Assembly (NCBI GenBank): GCA_016213925.1
Contig: JACQZH010000008.1
Coordinates: 1 to 53,642, forward strand
Origin: Candidatus Omnitrophota bacterium
Lineage (GTDB): Bacteria; Omnitrophota; Gorgyraeia; B26-G9
Length of the DNA stretch: 53,642 bases
Direction of reading: 5' to 3'
The notes below the pieces were generated by a model. That model was not told the DNA's origin. It ran no database searches and was given only the letters and a program-made list of their open reading frames with translations. Positions 24,190 through 33,539 of this stretch are shown here, piece by piece (within the stretch, counting starts at the first letter, position 1; every line of letters starts with the position of its first letter). A program made the translations under genes and the position numbers.

Positions 24190-24224
24190 GTATACAGTAT
24201 TATACAACAAGAATAATTTGTCAA
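24189..24224 (-). promoter_or_regulatory. promoter with palindromic operator of the LexA-like gene
   Basis: Minus strand TTGACA (plus 24219-24224), 17-nt spacer, AATACT (plus 24196-24201). An 18-bp palindrome, TGTATA-6 nt-TATACA, covers 24189-24206 and thus the -10 and start. A start about 7 nt past the -10 would fall on the ATG, giving a leaderless mRNA, consistent with no ribosome site. Binding would block the whole island promoter. Confidence 0.6.
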
Positions 24225-24268
24225 TAATTTTTGGATTTTCCGCAAATTAGGGCTATTTTACGGTATCG

Positions 24269-25894
24269 TTATTTTTCAACAGAATAGAGCTTGGCACGCT
24301 GGTTTTTTATAGCCTCGGCCTCAAGATACTCATCCAGAGAATAACGCGGACGGTCAATATAACCGTTAGGTGTTATCTCGACGATATGATCAGCCACTGA
24401 CTGCACAATAGCATGGTCTTGCGATGCCAGAAGCAAAGTACCTTTAAACTGGATCAGGCCGTTATTAAGCGCGGTAATGGATTCAAGGTCTAAATGATTG
24501 GTCGGTTCATCCATGATCAAAGTATTCGCCTTAGAAAGCATCAGCTTAGCCAGCATACAGCGCACCTTCTCTCCTCCGGAAAGCACCAGCACACTTTTAA
24601 ACGCGTCCTCTCCCCTGAATAACATTTTGCCGAGAAAACTGCGGATAAAGCTTTCGTCTGTATTATCCGAATATTGCCTAAGCCAATCAATAAGCGGCAG
24701 GTCCCTTTGAAAATACGGGCCGAAGTCTTTGGGGAAATAGCTGTATTTTACCGCCGCGCCCCATTGATACTCTCCCGCGTCAGCTTTGCTCTGCCCTGTC
24801 AACACTTCAAACAAAGCGGTCTTAGCCGCGTCATTTGGCCCAAGGAACGCCACCTTTTCGCCTTTATTTATATTCAGCGAAAAATCCTTAAACACACTCT
24901 CCCCGCTGATAGCCTTGCTTAATCCCTTAACGCTCAATAAATCATTTCCTGCGTCTTTATCAAAAAGCAGCTCAATATAAGGATATTTCCGTGAAGACGG
25001 CTTGATCTCTTCCAAATTAAGTTTTTGTAATGTTTTCTTTCGTGACGTAGCCTGGCGCGATTTTGACGCGTTGGCGCTAAACCGGGCGATAAAATCCAGC
25101 AGTTCTTTGCGTTTTTCCTCAAGCTTACGATTCCTATCCTGGCGCTGGCGCAGTGCCAACTCGCGGGACTCGGACCAAAAACTATAATTACCGGTATAAA
25201 GCTCTATCTTGTTAAAATCAATATCCGCGATATGCGTGCATACCTTATCCAAAAAATGCCGGTCGTGAGAAACAATGATAGCGGTATTGTTAAACTCAAT
25301 CAAAAACTCCTCCAGCCACATACAAGTCTCCATATCCAAATGGTTCGTAGGCTCATCCAAAAGCAATACGTCAGGATTCCCGATAAGGGCTTGCGCCAAA
25401 AGCACGCGCACTTTTATATTGGCATCAAGCTGTTTCATCTCTTGTGTATGCAACTCATCTTTAACTCCCAAACTGCTTAAAAGTTTGCCCGCTTCCGCCT
25501 CAAGGCTCCAACCTCCAAGCTTATTAAACTCATCATCTAATTCCGCCAGGCGATGGCCGTCCGCGTCGTTAAAATCGCTCTTGGAATAAAGCTTGTCCCG
25601 TTCAAGAATAATATCATGCAAATTCTTATGCCCGATAATCACGGTTGAAAGCGCTGTTTCTTCGTTAAAAGCAAAATGATCCTGCTTTAACATCGATATG
25701 CGCTGCCCGCGCGGCACCGCGACTGAACCCGCGTTCGGCTCAAGCTCACCGGAAAGGACTTTTAAAAACGTTGACTTCCCTGAACCGTTAGCTCCGATTA
25801 ACCCGTAACAGTTGCCGTCGGTAAAGCTGATATTCACATCCTTAAACAACGGCTCTTTGCCAAACTGTAATGTAACTGAATTTACGCTGATCAT
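24269..25894 (-). CDS. ABC-F ATPase (YbiT-like)
   Basis: 541-residue ABC-F protein with two nucleotide-binding domains and no membrane part; ABC-F proteins act on the ribosome in translation control or drug protection. NBD1: Walker A GANGSGKST, Walker B LLLLDEPTNHLD, but a degenerate signature (LDANIKVR). NBD2: signature LSGGEKVR and IMDEPTNHLD, but Walker A reads GPNDAAKTA, losing the glycine before K and one Thr. The charged linker lies about residues 255-300. NBD2 ATP binding may be altered. GGGAAG precedes the ATG. Confidence 0.92.
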   Translation of the reverse strand: MISVNSVTLQFGKEPLFKDVNISFTDGNCYGLIGANGSGKSTFLKVLSGELEPNAGSVAVPRGQRISMLKQDHFAFNEETALSTVIIGHKNLHDIILERDKLYSKSDFNDADGHRLAELDDEFNKLGGWSLEAEAGKLLSSLGVKDELHTQEMKQLDANIKVRVLLAQALIGNPDVLLLDEPTNHLDMETCMWLEEFLIEFNNTAIIVSHDRHFLDKVCTHIADIDFNKIELYTGNYSFWSESRELALRQRQDRNRKLEEKRKELLDFIARFSANASKSRQATSRKKTLQKLNLEEIKPSSRKYPYIELLFDKDAGNDLLSVKGLSKAISGESVFKDFSLNINKGEKVAFLGPNDAAKTALFEVLTGQSKADAGEYQWGAAVKYSYFPKDFGPYFQRDLPLIDWLRQYSDNTDESFIRSFLGKMLFRGEDAFKSVLVLSGGEKVRCMLAKLMLSKANTLIMDEPTNHLDLESITALNNGLIQFKGTLLLASQDHAIVQSVADHIVEITPNGYIDRPRYSLDEYLEAEAIKNQRAKLYSVEK

Positions 25895-25928
25895 ATTTTT
25901 CTTCCCTTATTATCCATTCATGCGGCCA

Positions 25929-25949
25929 TAATCCCAAATTTTGGGATAA
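25929..25949. repeat. ATCCCAAA palindrome
   Basis: ATCCCAAA-T-TTTGGGAT forms a perfect 17-nt palindrome about 35 nt upstream of the ABC-F start on the minus strand. It could be an operator for that gene, but half-copies at 31-45 and 31191-31205 lie in other spacers, arguing for a general repeat. Confidence 0.5.
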
Positions 25950-26093
25950 CGCAGGCTTTATTCTAATTGAGTTACATATCATAACACAAAAAAAGAGAAA
26001 ATCCAGATAAGATTTCTAATTCGAAGAACTACTAACCCCTATTCCACCGCGCAGGAGGAAAGCCGCTCTCTTGATATCTATTGCCATAACTGA

Positions 26094-27557
26094 TTAATTT
26101 TTCAAATAACCATATTTTTTAAGAGTTTCATAAACATTTTCCGCCATTAATTCATATCCTAATGCGCTGCAATGGCCATCCTCGATGAAATAACTGTCGA
26201 TATTTTCGGTTTCGCTATGTAATTTATTGAATATCTCAAAGTTATTTACCAGGGGAATATCATACTCTCTAGCAATTAATTCAATTACTCGATTAATATC
26301 GCCTGATTCAGCAGGGTATGTTTGAAAAATCAACCTGATGTTTTCATCATGGCATAAAGCAATAATTTTCTCAAAATTCTTTTTGCACCAATTTAAAAAA
26401 GTTTCTTTCTCTTTCGATTGCTTCTCAAGTAGTTTTAAATAGTTTGATATTATAGAATTTTTATTATAATGTTTATTTATTAATTCTTTTATTTGATCAT
26501 CATCCTGATGTTGCATATAAATCTGTTTTAATATCGACGGTATTCGGCGCATGCTTTTATATTTTTTACCTGCTTTCATGATTATTTCCAGGGATTGTTT
26601 ATACTCGCCATGGTCGTAATAAATTCTCGCTAAATCATCATAGTTATAAAAAAAGTTTTTGTCTGCCGAGATTCCGTCCGTATATGCCTGCAATGCTTTA
26701 TCATAGTCAGAAATATGGTAAGTATAAATATGCCCTAATTTATTATAAATCTTTCCATTTTTAAGGTTCGACTTTAAAGATTTATATAAATTTTTTACTG
26801 CTAACTCATAGTCTTTTTTCTGGGAATAATAATTCCCCAGTTTTTTGCAATAAACTGGCTCTGCTAGTTCGTCCGTGAAACTGTTACCCTTTTCTTCTTT
26901 GCACCATTTATAATTTGAATTTTCTATATGCTCCGAACTATTCAAGCTTGATAATGCGCCGTTTGGGATAATTCCTCCGTCTTTAGCCTTGCTTGCATTA
27001 AACAATACGCAGCTTTCCTTATTGCTATCTTGTTTTGAAAAATAATTGTTGATAGTGTTTTTTATTTTAAAAGTTAAAAATGATAAAAGCTTGCAAACTT
27101 TGCTTTTTTGGAAGATATCATAATAAAAAAATACGTTATTGCTCTCTTCGTAACCGTAAAATTTCCAAGTATTATTTAATCCCGAGAGGATAACAATAAT
27201 ATCCGGCTTCGTTGAATAAATATCAGCAGGCAGCTTGCATAATAATTCATAAGTATTTTGAGCAATAACCCCTCTGTTAATAACAGTAATACCTTTATCT
27301 AAATTATTTTTTTGCAGTATATTTTTTAATCGGCTTGGATAATCTTTCCCTGGAGGAGCCCCTAACCCTGCAGTAAACGAATCGCCGACACAGAGAATAA
27401 CAGGAGAACTTTTATTATTTTTATAAACAACTTCTTTGGAAAAAGAAGTTTTACAATAGAAAAATGCAGCGATTCTTAACCCGATTTCAAGCAGAAAAAT
27501 AGCGGCAGCAACACCGAATGCGATAAGTAGCAATTTATTGAATACACCTTTTTTCAC
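26094..27557 (-). CDS. membrane-anchored SGNH/GDSL hydrolase with inserted TPRs
   Basis: 487 residues from a GTG at 27557 (GAAGG 9 nt upstream); the frame is open 42 codons further but without a ribosome site. One N-terminal hydrophobic anchor (LLLIAFGVAAAIFLLEIGL), then an SGNH esterase fold: block I CVGDSFTAG with Ser60, NRGV, SGLNN, and catalytic DGHCSALGY near the end. Between the blocks, about 100-150 residues form TPR-like helices (YNKLGHIYTYHISDYDKAL, YYNYDDLARIYYDHGEYKQSL). Such proteins may deacetylate or acylate envelope polysaccharides; the exact role is unknown. Coding is AT-rich. Confidence 0.8.
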   Translation of the reverse strand: MKKGVFNKLLLIAFGVAAAIFLLEIGLRIAAFFYCKTSFSKEVVYKNNKSSPVILCVGDSFTAGLGAPPGKDYPSRLKNILQKNNLDKGITVINRGVIAQNTYELLCKLPADIYSTKPDIIVILSGLNNTWKFYGYEESNNVFFYYDIFQKSKVCKLLSFLTFKIKNTINNYFSKQDSNKESCVLFNASKAKDGGIIPNGALSSLNSSEHIENSNYKWCKEEKGNSFTDELAEPVYCKKLGNYYSQKKDYELAVKNLYKSLKSNLKNGKIYNKLGHIYTYHISDYDKALQAYTDGISADKNFFYNYDDLARIYYDHGEYKQSLEIIMKAGKKYKSMRRIPSILKQIYMQHQDDDQIKELINKHYNKNSIISNYLKLLEKQSKEKETFLNWCKKNFEKIIALCHDENIRLIFQTYPAESGDINRVIELIAREYDIPLVNNFEIFNKLHSETENIDSYFIEDGHCSALGYELMAENVYETLKKYGYLKN

Positions 27558-27706
27558 TTTTGATCTACCTTCGCCCAACTTAGCTTGTATTACTAAAAAC
27601 ATCCCTGAGTCTTTTTGAAATATCCGACCCTTTATCTGTACCGCACAGGTGAAAAGTTTCTCTTCCCATTTATGGATATACAAATGACCGGTCTGCTTCG
27701 GATTTA

Positions 27707-28390
27707 TTAATATCCATAAATGTACACAAACGTTTCCTTTTTTCCATTGTCTATAATAAACCTGAAAAACTGCCGGATATCAATGCCTATCCTATCAACC
27801 ATGACCCCTTTTTGTTTATACTGCTCTTGCGCCGCAATAGCCAATTCTTGAGACACATACGCAGGGATCATTTTTTTACCATTATATTCAATGATGTAAG
27901 GCTCGGTTGCCCCTTTCTTAACTAAATATTCAAAAGTCATGAACGCTTTATTTGCCCATTCATCAAAAATCATAAATCCCGGGTTATCCATACTGGTATC
28001 AGCTGATTTTGCGCGGCCAAGAAATTGTTGTTCCAGAATATTATTAACCGCGGTTTCTTTAACCTGAAATTCAGAAAAAGAAACTTCAGGGGATGTATTC
28101 TTTATAAATCGCTGCGCCGCGTCAGGGCTAAAAAATAAAGCAATCAGATGCACAGCAGTATTTTCTTCGGTATTTTTTTCAAGCTTAGTTACTATATTTC
28201 CTCCATTACGCACAGGATAGTAAACTTTTACTTTTTGGAAAGAGGTAAAAATATATTTTAAATCAGCTTCCGAAACCTGTTCAAAATCACGGCTTTCTAT
28301 TGCCCGGGCCGGCATTGCCATCAGCAATATCAACGCAATAATAAGATAACAAATTCTTGCCTTAAATCGTAACCCTAGCCTAGTCTCCAT
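27707..28390 (-). CDS. exported protein of unknown function
   Basis: 227 residues from an ATG at 28390 with CAGGAG upstream (an earlier ATG in frame has no site). A Sec signal peptide is clear: basic start, ICYLIIALILLMAMPARA, then IES. The mature part has stretches HLIALFFSPDAAQRFI and IPAYVSQELAIAAQEQY, a pattern slightly like Tic22-type repeats, but too weak to name. It precedes the SGNH hydrolase and follows the large surface protein on the same strand, so the three may serve the envelope together. Confidence 0.7.
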   Translation of the reverse strand: METRLGLRFKARICYLIIALILLMAMPARAIESRDFEQVSEADLKYIFTSFQKVKVYYPVRNGGNIVTKLEKNTEENTAVHLIALFFSPDAAQRFIKNTSPEVSFSEFQVKETAVNNILEQQFLGRAKSADTSMDNPGFMIFDEWANKAFMTFEYLVKKGATEPYIIEYNGKKMIPAYVSQELAIAAQEQYKQKGVMVDRIGIDIRQFFRFIIDNGKKETFVYIYGY

Positions 28391-28544
28391 ATTTTTCTCC
28401 TGTTTAAATCCCATGATTTTGCTTTTTTAAGATAACCATTATCTGATTTTATTCCAGGCCGGATTATTTAGCAAGAAAATCTTATTGCTTTCGCGATAAT
28501 AACGCAAAAAATTTCCGCCTAGCGAGTATTGACAAATTAGAAAA

Positions 28545-31040
28545 CTATCTGCAGGCCGCCTGGCTAACCCAGATCAACGGCTTAAGGAAAACTCTGATTA
28601 CTGCCTTTAACCTGTCATGTCCGGCAATATAAACGGCAATCGGCGGGCTATAACGGTAATAAAAACTCACAAAATTCTTTCCGAGCGCATTTGTTAATAA
28701 ATAGCGGTCCCTAAACTCGCACAAAACGCGGACATCCTTTGCCATTTTCGTTCCAAACGCCGCGGTCGCTATAAAGCAGCCGCTTCCTCCGCCGTCACTG
28801 CCGCCTGAAGAAGAAGTTATATCATCCGGAAGAGGCGCTTGCCCCGGAACCTGTTCAGTATTATTACCGGCAATCATATACATTGCTAAATCTGATATAT
28901 CTACTGAAACCCGGTTATTTACTGTATCTACCAAAGCCCCCGGTAAAAGATTCCACTGCATATCCGCGATATTATAATAATAAATTTGTAAAAATCTCTC
29001 ATCTATTATGCTGCTGCTTAAAAGCTCATTCTCCGTATAAGCAAGCTGAATACCCGCGGGAAATTTGAAAAATGTATGCCCCGGCCCGAAATCAACCGCC
29101 TTGCCAACTCTACAGACATCCGCAGGCTCATCCGGAACTCCGGCAGCCTCGGCTATTGTGATTGTAATCGGCGCTTCAATCGCGCCTGGCGGCACAAAAA
29201 TGCTCGTGCCGGCAATCAGGCCTTTATCAACCGTAACTGCCCCGCCAATATCATTTTCTATTTTTCGAGAAGCAATCTCATCTGTAATAATAAACGTATT
29301 TCTGCAATAATAAATCGCATAAAAACCCATGCTGTTATCCGTCCAGCTGACATAAAAATGCCTTCCCATCGCGTCCATTGCCAAATACGGATTAATCTGT
29401 TCGCCGATTGTCTTTAAAACAGTATATTCGAAGAATTGATAGGTATTATGCAATGCCCCTGACATACAAATATTTCGATTATTTGATTGTTCTATGCTCC
29501 AGACAACTGTTACGTCCTGATTATTATTTATAGAAAAGGCATAATTGCCCAAGGCTTCGTCCGTCAAAGCGCCGGCATTAATGTACCTGTCAGCGGCCAA
29601 TGTATAATGCGGGTAATTATATCGATAGTAAGAAAATTTTAAGCCTTGATTTAGCTCCTTCCAGAGCAGGTAAACATTATTGCCGTCGGAAGATAATTCA
29701 AGTTTTGGCCCTGTATTTGCGGCAGTCCGGCTGCTGACCGTCACATCAGTTCCAAAACTCTCGCCGGCATCTATCAGGCTCGCGCTTGCCTGATCAAAAT
29801 AAATACCGGCAGTACTGTCCGTATTTATTCCTCTCCAGGCTATAAAAATCCTGTTGCCGGCATCTATTCTTATAACCGGCTCATCCGGAACCTGCGGCCA
29901 ACGGTCATTATCAACCCGGATGGGTAAAGGCACAAATTCATGCCATGCATCGCTGTAAACAGCAGTTGTGCGCGTAAAACAAATCTGGGCAGCAGTTCCG
30001 TTATCTTCTCTCCATACCGCGTATATTGTTACCGGTTCCAAAGCCGCGGAATTAGTGCCGCTCTGTAATGGCGGACCGGCCATAATATGAGGGCGCACTT
30101 GATTTGTCAGCCCGGAATCAGCATAAATACGCCGGCTCAAACCAAACGCATGTTCTCTGATCTCCATCTTCGCAATATAGATATCCCAGTCTCCTGCGCC
30201 TGTTTTTTGCTGCCATGCGATATAAACATTATTCGCGCTGTCCAACGACATTGAGGGGAACCGTTGTTCTGCCCCGGCAGCAGCAGGGCTTACTTTAACC
30301 GGAATTTCAAAATTATTTCCAAAGTCAGTTGACCGCGCGCAATAAATATCCCACGCACCTCCGGAAGAACATTGCTCCCAGCAGATAAAAACATTTTTTC
30401 CGTCATCCGAAGTTCTGACCAGAGAATGGTCCTGCAGAAACTGCGTTGCGGCAGCCTGAACCTTGGCCGCAGGTTTTGGGGCACTATCTGTCAACACATC
30501 AGCAAAAGACGCGACTGAACCGGCTACGAAATTCTGGATTTTAAAAGCATAGCTGTATGCATTAAGCATATTTGCCTTTAAATCAGAAACTGTTATGCTG
30601 ACCGTGATTTGTTCCTCATAATTAAAATATTCCGCGGGGTCATAAACAATGACATATTCATTCACTGATTTCTCAATAATTTCTACCGCATACTCTGCCG
30701 CATTCCCGTTTATATCTTGATACTCCTGAACAACCCCATTAATGACAATCGCCGTTTTATTTATTGTCAGATTGATCGAATCAATGTCCACTCCGGAACA
30801 TGTATCAACAATGCCCGCCTGAATATTTGAAGAACGCGGCACATACATGGCGTCCGGCTCCGGAATACAGTTTTGCACTATTGGAGCTATTGTACTGGAT
30901 TGATTATTAATGACAGCAAATGTATAATTATCCGGCATCATTACATTGGCTGCAAAAACCGCGTTATCTATAGGCAAAACAACTGCCAACAATATCAGCC
31001 ATGCTGTTATTAATATCCTGTTTATATGCCTTGTATCCAT
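28545..31040 (-). CDS. large secreted beta-propeller protein with ZU5-like region and CFI-box C-terminus
   Basis: 831 residues. Signal peptide ending AVFA (about residue 30), then a Big/cadherin-like region, then sialidase/BNR-type repeats (residues about 200-570) with recurring [24 protein letters not shown] stretches. A ZU5-like region follows ([20 protein letters not shown]). After a Gly/Ser linker comes a CFI-box C-terminal domain: [10 protein letters not shown], then FRDRYLL, YYRYSPP and a hydrophobic end. CFI-box tails are thought to direct surface sorting. AAGGATG precedes the ATG. Probably binds or processes a surface ligand; catalytic residues are not evident. Confidence 0.82.
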   Translation of the reverse strand: MDTRHINRILITAWLILLAVVLPIDNAVFAANVMMPDNYTFAVINNQSSTIAPIVQNCIPEPDAMYVPRSSNIQAGIVDTCSGVDIDSINLTINKTAIVINGVVQEYQDINGNAAEYAVEIIEKSVNEYVIVYDPAEYFNYEEQITVSITVSDLKANMLNAYSYAFKIQNFVAGSVASFADVLTDSAPKPAAKVQAAATQFLQDHSLVRTSDDGKNVFICWEQCSSGGAWDIYCARSTDFGNNFEIPVKVSPAAAGAEQRFPSMSLDSANNVYIAWQQKTGAGDWDIYIAKMEIREHAFGLSRRIYADSGLTNQVRPHIMAGPPLQSGTNSAALEPVTIYAVWREDNGTAAQICFTRTTAVYSDAWHEFVPLPIRVDNDRWPQVPDEPVIRIDAGNRIFIAWRGINTDSTAGIYFDQASASLIDAGESFGTDVTVSSRTAANTGPKLELSSDGNNVYLLWKELNQGLKFSYYRYNYPHYTLAADRYINAGALTDEALGNYAFSINNNQDVTVVWSIEQSNNRNICMSGALHNTYQFFEYTVLKTIGEQINPYLAMDAMGRHFYVSWTDNSMGFYAIYYCRNTFIITDEIASRKIENDIGGAVTVDKGLIAGTSIFVPPGAIEAPITITIAEAAGVPDEPADVCRVGKAVDFGPGHTFFKFPAGIQLAYTENELLSSSIIDERFLQIYYYNIADMQWNLLPGALVDTVNNRVSVDISDLAMYMIAGNNTEQVPGQAPLPDDITSSSGGSDGGGSGCFIATAAFGTKMAKDVRVLCEFRDRYLLTNALGKNFVSFYYRYSPPIAVYIAGHDRLKAVIRVFLKPLIWVSQAACR

Positions 31041-31237
31041 TATTCATCCTTAAAAAAATCTACACGCGCAGAAACTATTCCAATGCCGTTATTTTCGCAA
31101 CACGCGTTTAACCCACTATATCTGAATGATTATTAGGGCAAGATGAAGATACGATGAATTTTTTTTCATGTTCAGGAAAGCAATAAGCCGCAAATTTTGG
31201 GATTACCTTTAAAGGAAGCTGCACAGCCCGGCAGAAT

Positions 31238-32719
31238 TTAGAGAATGTTCAGCACAACTGTAAATGTCGCGCCTTGTTCCGGAATGCTTTTTATTTCAAT
31301 ATGCCCCTGGTGTGTCCTGGCGATTGATTGGGCGATGCTAAGGCCAAGGCCGCTGCCTGGTTTGAAGTTTTTTTCTGTCTGGGTACTGCGGTAAAATTTA
31401 TTAAACACTTTGGGAATTTCATCCTGTTTAATGCCAATGCCTGTATCTTTTACCGCGATAAACGCTTTTTTCTTTTCACTCTTTAGGCTTAACTCAATAT
31501 CGCCCCCTTCAGGCGTAAACTTAATAGCATTATCTATCAGATTAAAAAACAGCCTGCCCAGCTCTACCTTATTTGCCATAACCTTTATTTTATCTTTATG
31601 CGTATCAAGCTTAACTTTAATATTTTTTTGCGCGGCAAGAAGCACAGTTTTATCATAAAGGCCGCTTAAAAATCCGCACAAATCTACCGGTTCAAAATTA
31701 AAAGCATTTTTACGGTAGTTAATATCCGCAAGCAGGAACAAATGGTCAATAATTTTAAGCATCTTATCCACTTCCTGCAAATTTGACCTCATCACCTCAT
31801 TACATTCCTCAAAGCTTTTTACAGTTGTTAACGCAACTTCCGTTTCCCCTTTGATTATCGTCAATGGCGTTCTTAATTCATGCGCTACGTAAGAACTGAA
31901 GTCCGCTATATGCGTAAATGACTCATCCAGGCGAGAAATCATATCATTAAAGGATTTCGCGAGATATTTCATTTCCGCGTCAACATTCGCAATATTTACT
32001 CTCGCGGTTAAATTACCATACGAGATATTATTCGCTGTTTTTGCTATTTGCTTTACCGGCCTTAAAATCTGCCAGACAAAAAAATAACTGATAAGCACCG
32101 CAAACGCAATGATCGGAGGAATGCTCATCGCGCTTTTGCTTATGCGTTCGCGCAAAACATATAAGATCGGGTCCGTAGAAATCCCCACCTCAATGGTATA
32201 ACGGCCAAGCTTGCCAAAATCAACCGGCAGGACAATTATCCGCAAATTCAAACTTTCTTTATATACAACATTGAATAACGCCTGTTTATCCGGTTTTTTC
32301 TTTGCATACCCTTCTAAAAATTTGGCTAAATCGCTGTGCATATTCGCTGAACCGGCTACTGATTTTCCCTCTTCATTTAAAAGATTTATATAATCTTTAT
32401 TCAGGCCAAGCTCATTTTTTTTATCCTGCCATATTGTTTCCAGCGTTTTTATTTTTTCTTCATCAGGGTATCTTACGTTACCGCCCAGTATTCTTCGCGC
32501 TCCCAAAACTACGGCTTTTTTTGATTCTATAAGCGGCTCCGCAAAAAGCAGCAGTGTTTGACGGAACCCTTGAGCCTTGGCAACCAGCTGTTTATCGGAA
32601 TTTCTGTACAATGTCTGGTATAAATTAAAATATAAAAGCCCCTGGTAAGCAGTTAGAATCAACCCCAGAATACCGACATAAAGCACGCAAATTTTAAATT
32701 TTATGGAATTAATTTTCAT
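31238..32719 (-). CDS. sensor histidine kinase (heavy-metal-sensor type)
   Basis: 493-residue membrane histidine kinase: TM1 (about 10-32), a periplasmic sensing region (33-195), TM2 (about 198-220), HAMP, HisKA with SSYVAHELRTPL (phospho-acceptor H280), then HATPase with N box LIDNAIKF, G1 DTGIGI, G2 GSGLGLS. The architecture resembles CusS-like kinases, though the stimulus cannot be told. It overlaps the regulator gene by 4 nt (ATGA), so the pair is translationally coupled. Confidence 0.93.
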   Translation of the reverse strand: MKINSIKFKICVLYVGILGLILTAYQGLLYFNLYQTLYRNSDKQLVAKAQGFRQTLLLFAEPLIESKKAVVLGARRILGGNVRYPDEEKIKTLETIWQDKKNELGLNKDYINLLNEEGKSVAGSANMHSDLAKFLEGYAKKKPDKQALFNVVYKESLNLRIIVLPVDFGKLGRYTIEVGISTDPILYVLRERISKSAMSIPPIIAFAVLISYFFVWQILRPVKQIAKTANNISYGNLTARVNIANVDAEMKYLAKSFNDMISRLDESFTHIADFSSYVAHELRTPLTIIKGETEVALTTVKSFEECNEVMRSNLQEVDKMLKIIDHLFLLADINYRKNAFNFEPVDLCGFLSGLYDKTVLLAAQKNIKVKLDTHKDKIKVMANKVELGRLFFNLIDNAIKFTPEGGDIELSLKSEKKKAFIAVKDTGIGIKQDEIPKVFNKFYRSTQTEKNFKPGSGLGLSIAQSIARTHQGHIEIKSIPEQGATFTVVLNIL

Positions 32720-33393
32720 TCTAATTTACTTTTTAAAATATATCCGGTTCCGCGGATTGTATGGATAAAACTTTCTTTGCGTTCCGGGTCAATTTTATTG
32801 CGCAGCTGCTTGATAAAAACATCGATTAAATTTGAAAGGCTGTCAAAATCCTCATTCCACACATGTTCTGAGATCATTATCCTGGTCACCACCTGGTCAG
32901 CATTAAGCATCAGATATTCAAGCAAGGTATACTCTTTTGAAGTCAGGAAGATTTCTTTGTCCGCTTTAAAAACTTTATGCGTTACCTGGTCAATCACCAG
33001 ATCCCTGACTTGCAAAAGAGAAGTTTTTTCTATTCTTTTGCGCCGCATCAAAGCTGCCACTCTGGCTAAAAATTCTTCAAAAGAAAAAGGCTTCACCAGA
33101 TAATCATCCGCGCCTGATTGCAAGGCAAGCACTTTTTCAGAAACCGCGCTTTTGGCGGTAAGCATAAGTATCGGCGTATCAACTTTATGTTCCCTTAATT
33201 CCCGGCAAATAGTTATGCCGTCTTTTCCAGGAAGCATGATATCTAATATCATCAAGTCATATGGGTTGATCTCTGCCAGATCCCTGCCTCCTTCTCCCGT
33301 ATAAGCAATATCCACCACATAATGATGCGCCCTTAACCCGCGTTCGATGAACCGGGCAATTTTTTTCTCATCTTCAACTAACAATATTCTCAT
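32716..33393 (-). CDS. OmpR-family response regulator
   Basis: 225 residues: receiver domain with phospho-acceptor D51 (LMILDIMLPG), conserved T79 and K101 (YLVKPF), followed by an OmpR/PhoB winged helix with LTSKEYTLLEYLM, HVWNEDFDSLSNLIDVFI and the end IRGTGYIL. Acts as the transcription factor partner of the kinase that starts in its stop codon. Weak ribosome site. A regulon is not evident, but the surface-protein gene lies next in the same direction. Confidence 0.95.
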   Translation of the reverse strand: MRILLVEDEKKIARFIERGLRAHHYVVDIAYTGEGGRDLAEINPYDLMILDIMLPGKDGITICRELREHKVDTPILMLTAKSAVSEKVLALQSGADDYLVKPFSFEEFLARVAALMRRKRIEKTSLLQVRDLVIDQVTHKVFKADKEIFLTSKEYTLLEYLMLNADQVVTRIMISEHVWNEDFDSLSNLIDVFIKQLRNKIDPERKESFIHTIRGTGYILKSKLE

Positions 33394-33539
33394 AATTCGA
33401 TTCCGGTAATTTTAAAAACATGAGTTTATTCGCAGTAATACGCAACGGTGTTTATCTTTAATGTTCCTCTGCTAAAACTATTATACATTTTCCTGGTTTT
33501 GACAGTTTAAAAGGTTAGAGAAAATTCTCATTCGGCTGG

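Noticed and set aside
24189-24210. TTG at 24210 as start of the LexA-like protein
   Set aside because: It lies upstream of the expected transcript start and has no ribosome site.
27707-28390. Assignment as Tic22-like protein
   Set aside because: Only a faint pattern of FFSxxDA and AYVSxE stretches; not enough to name a family.
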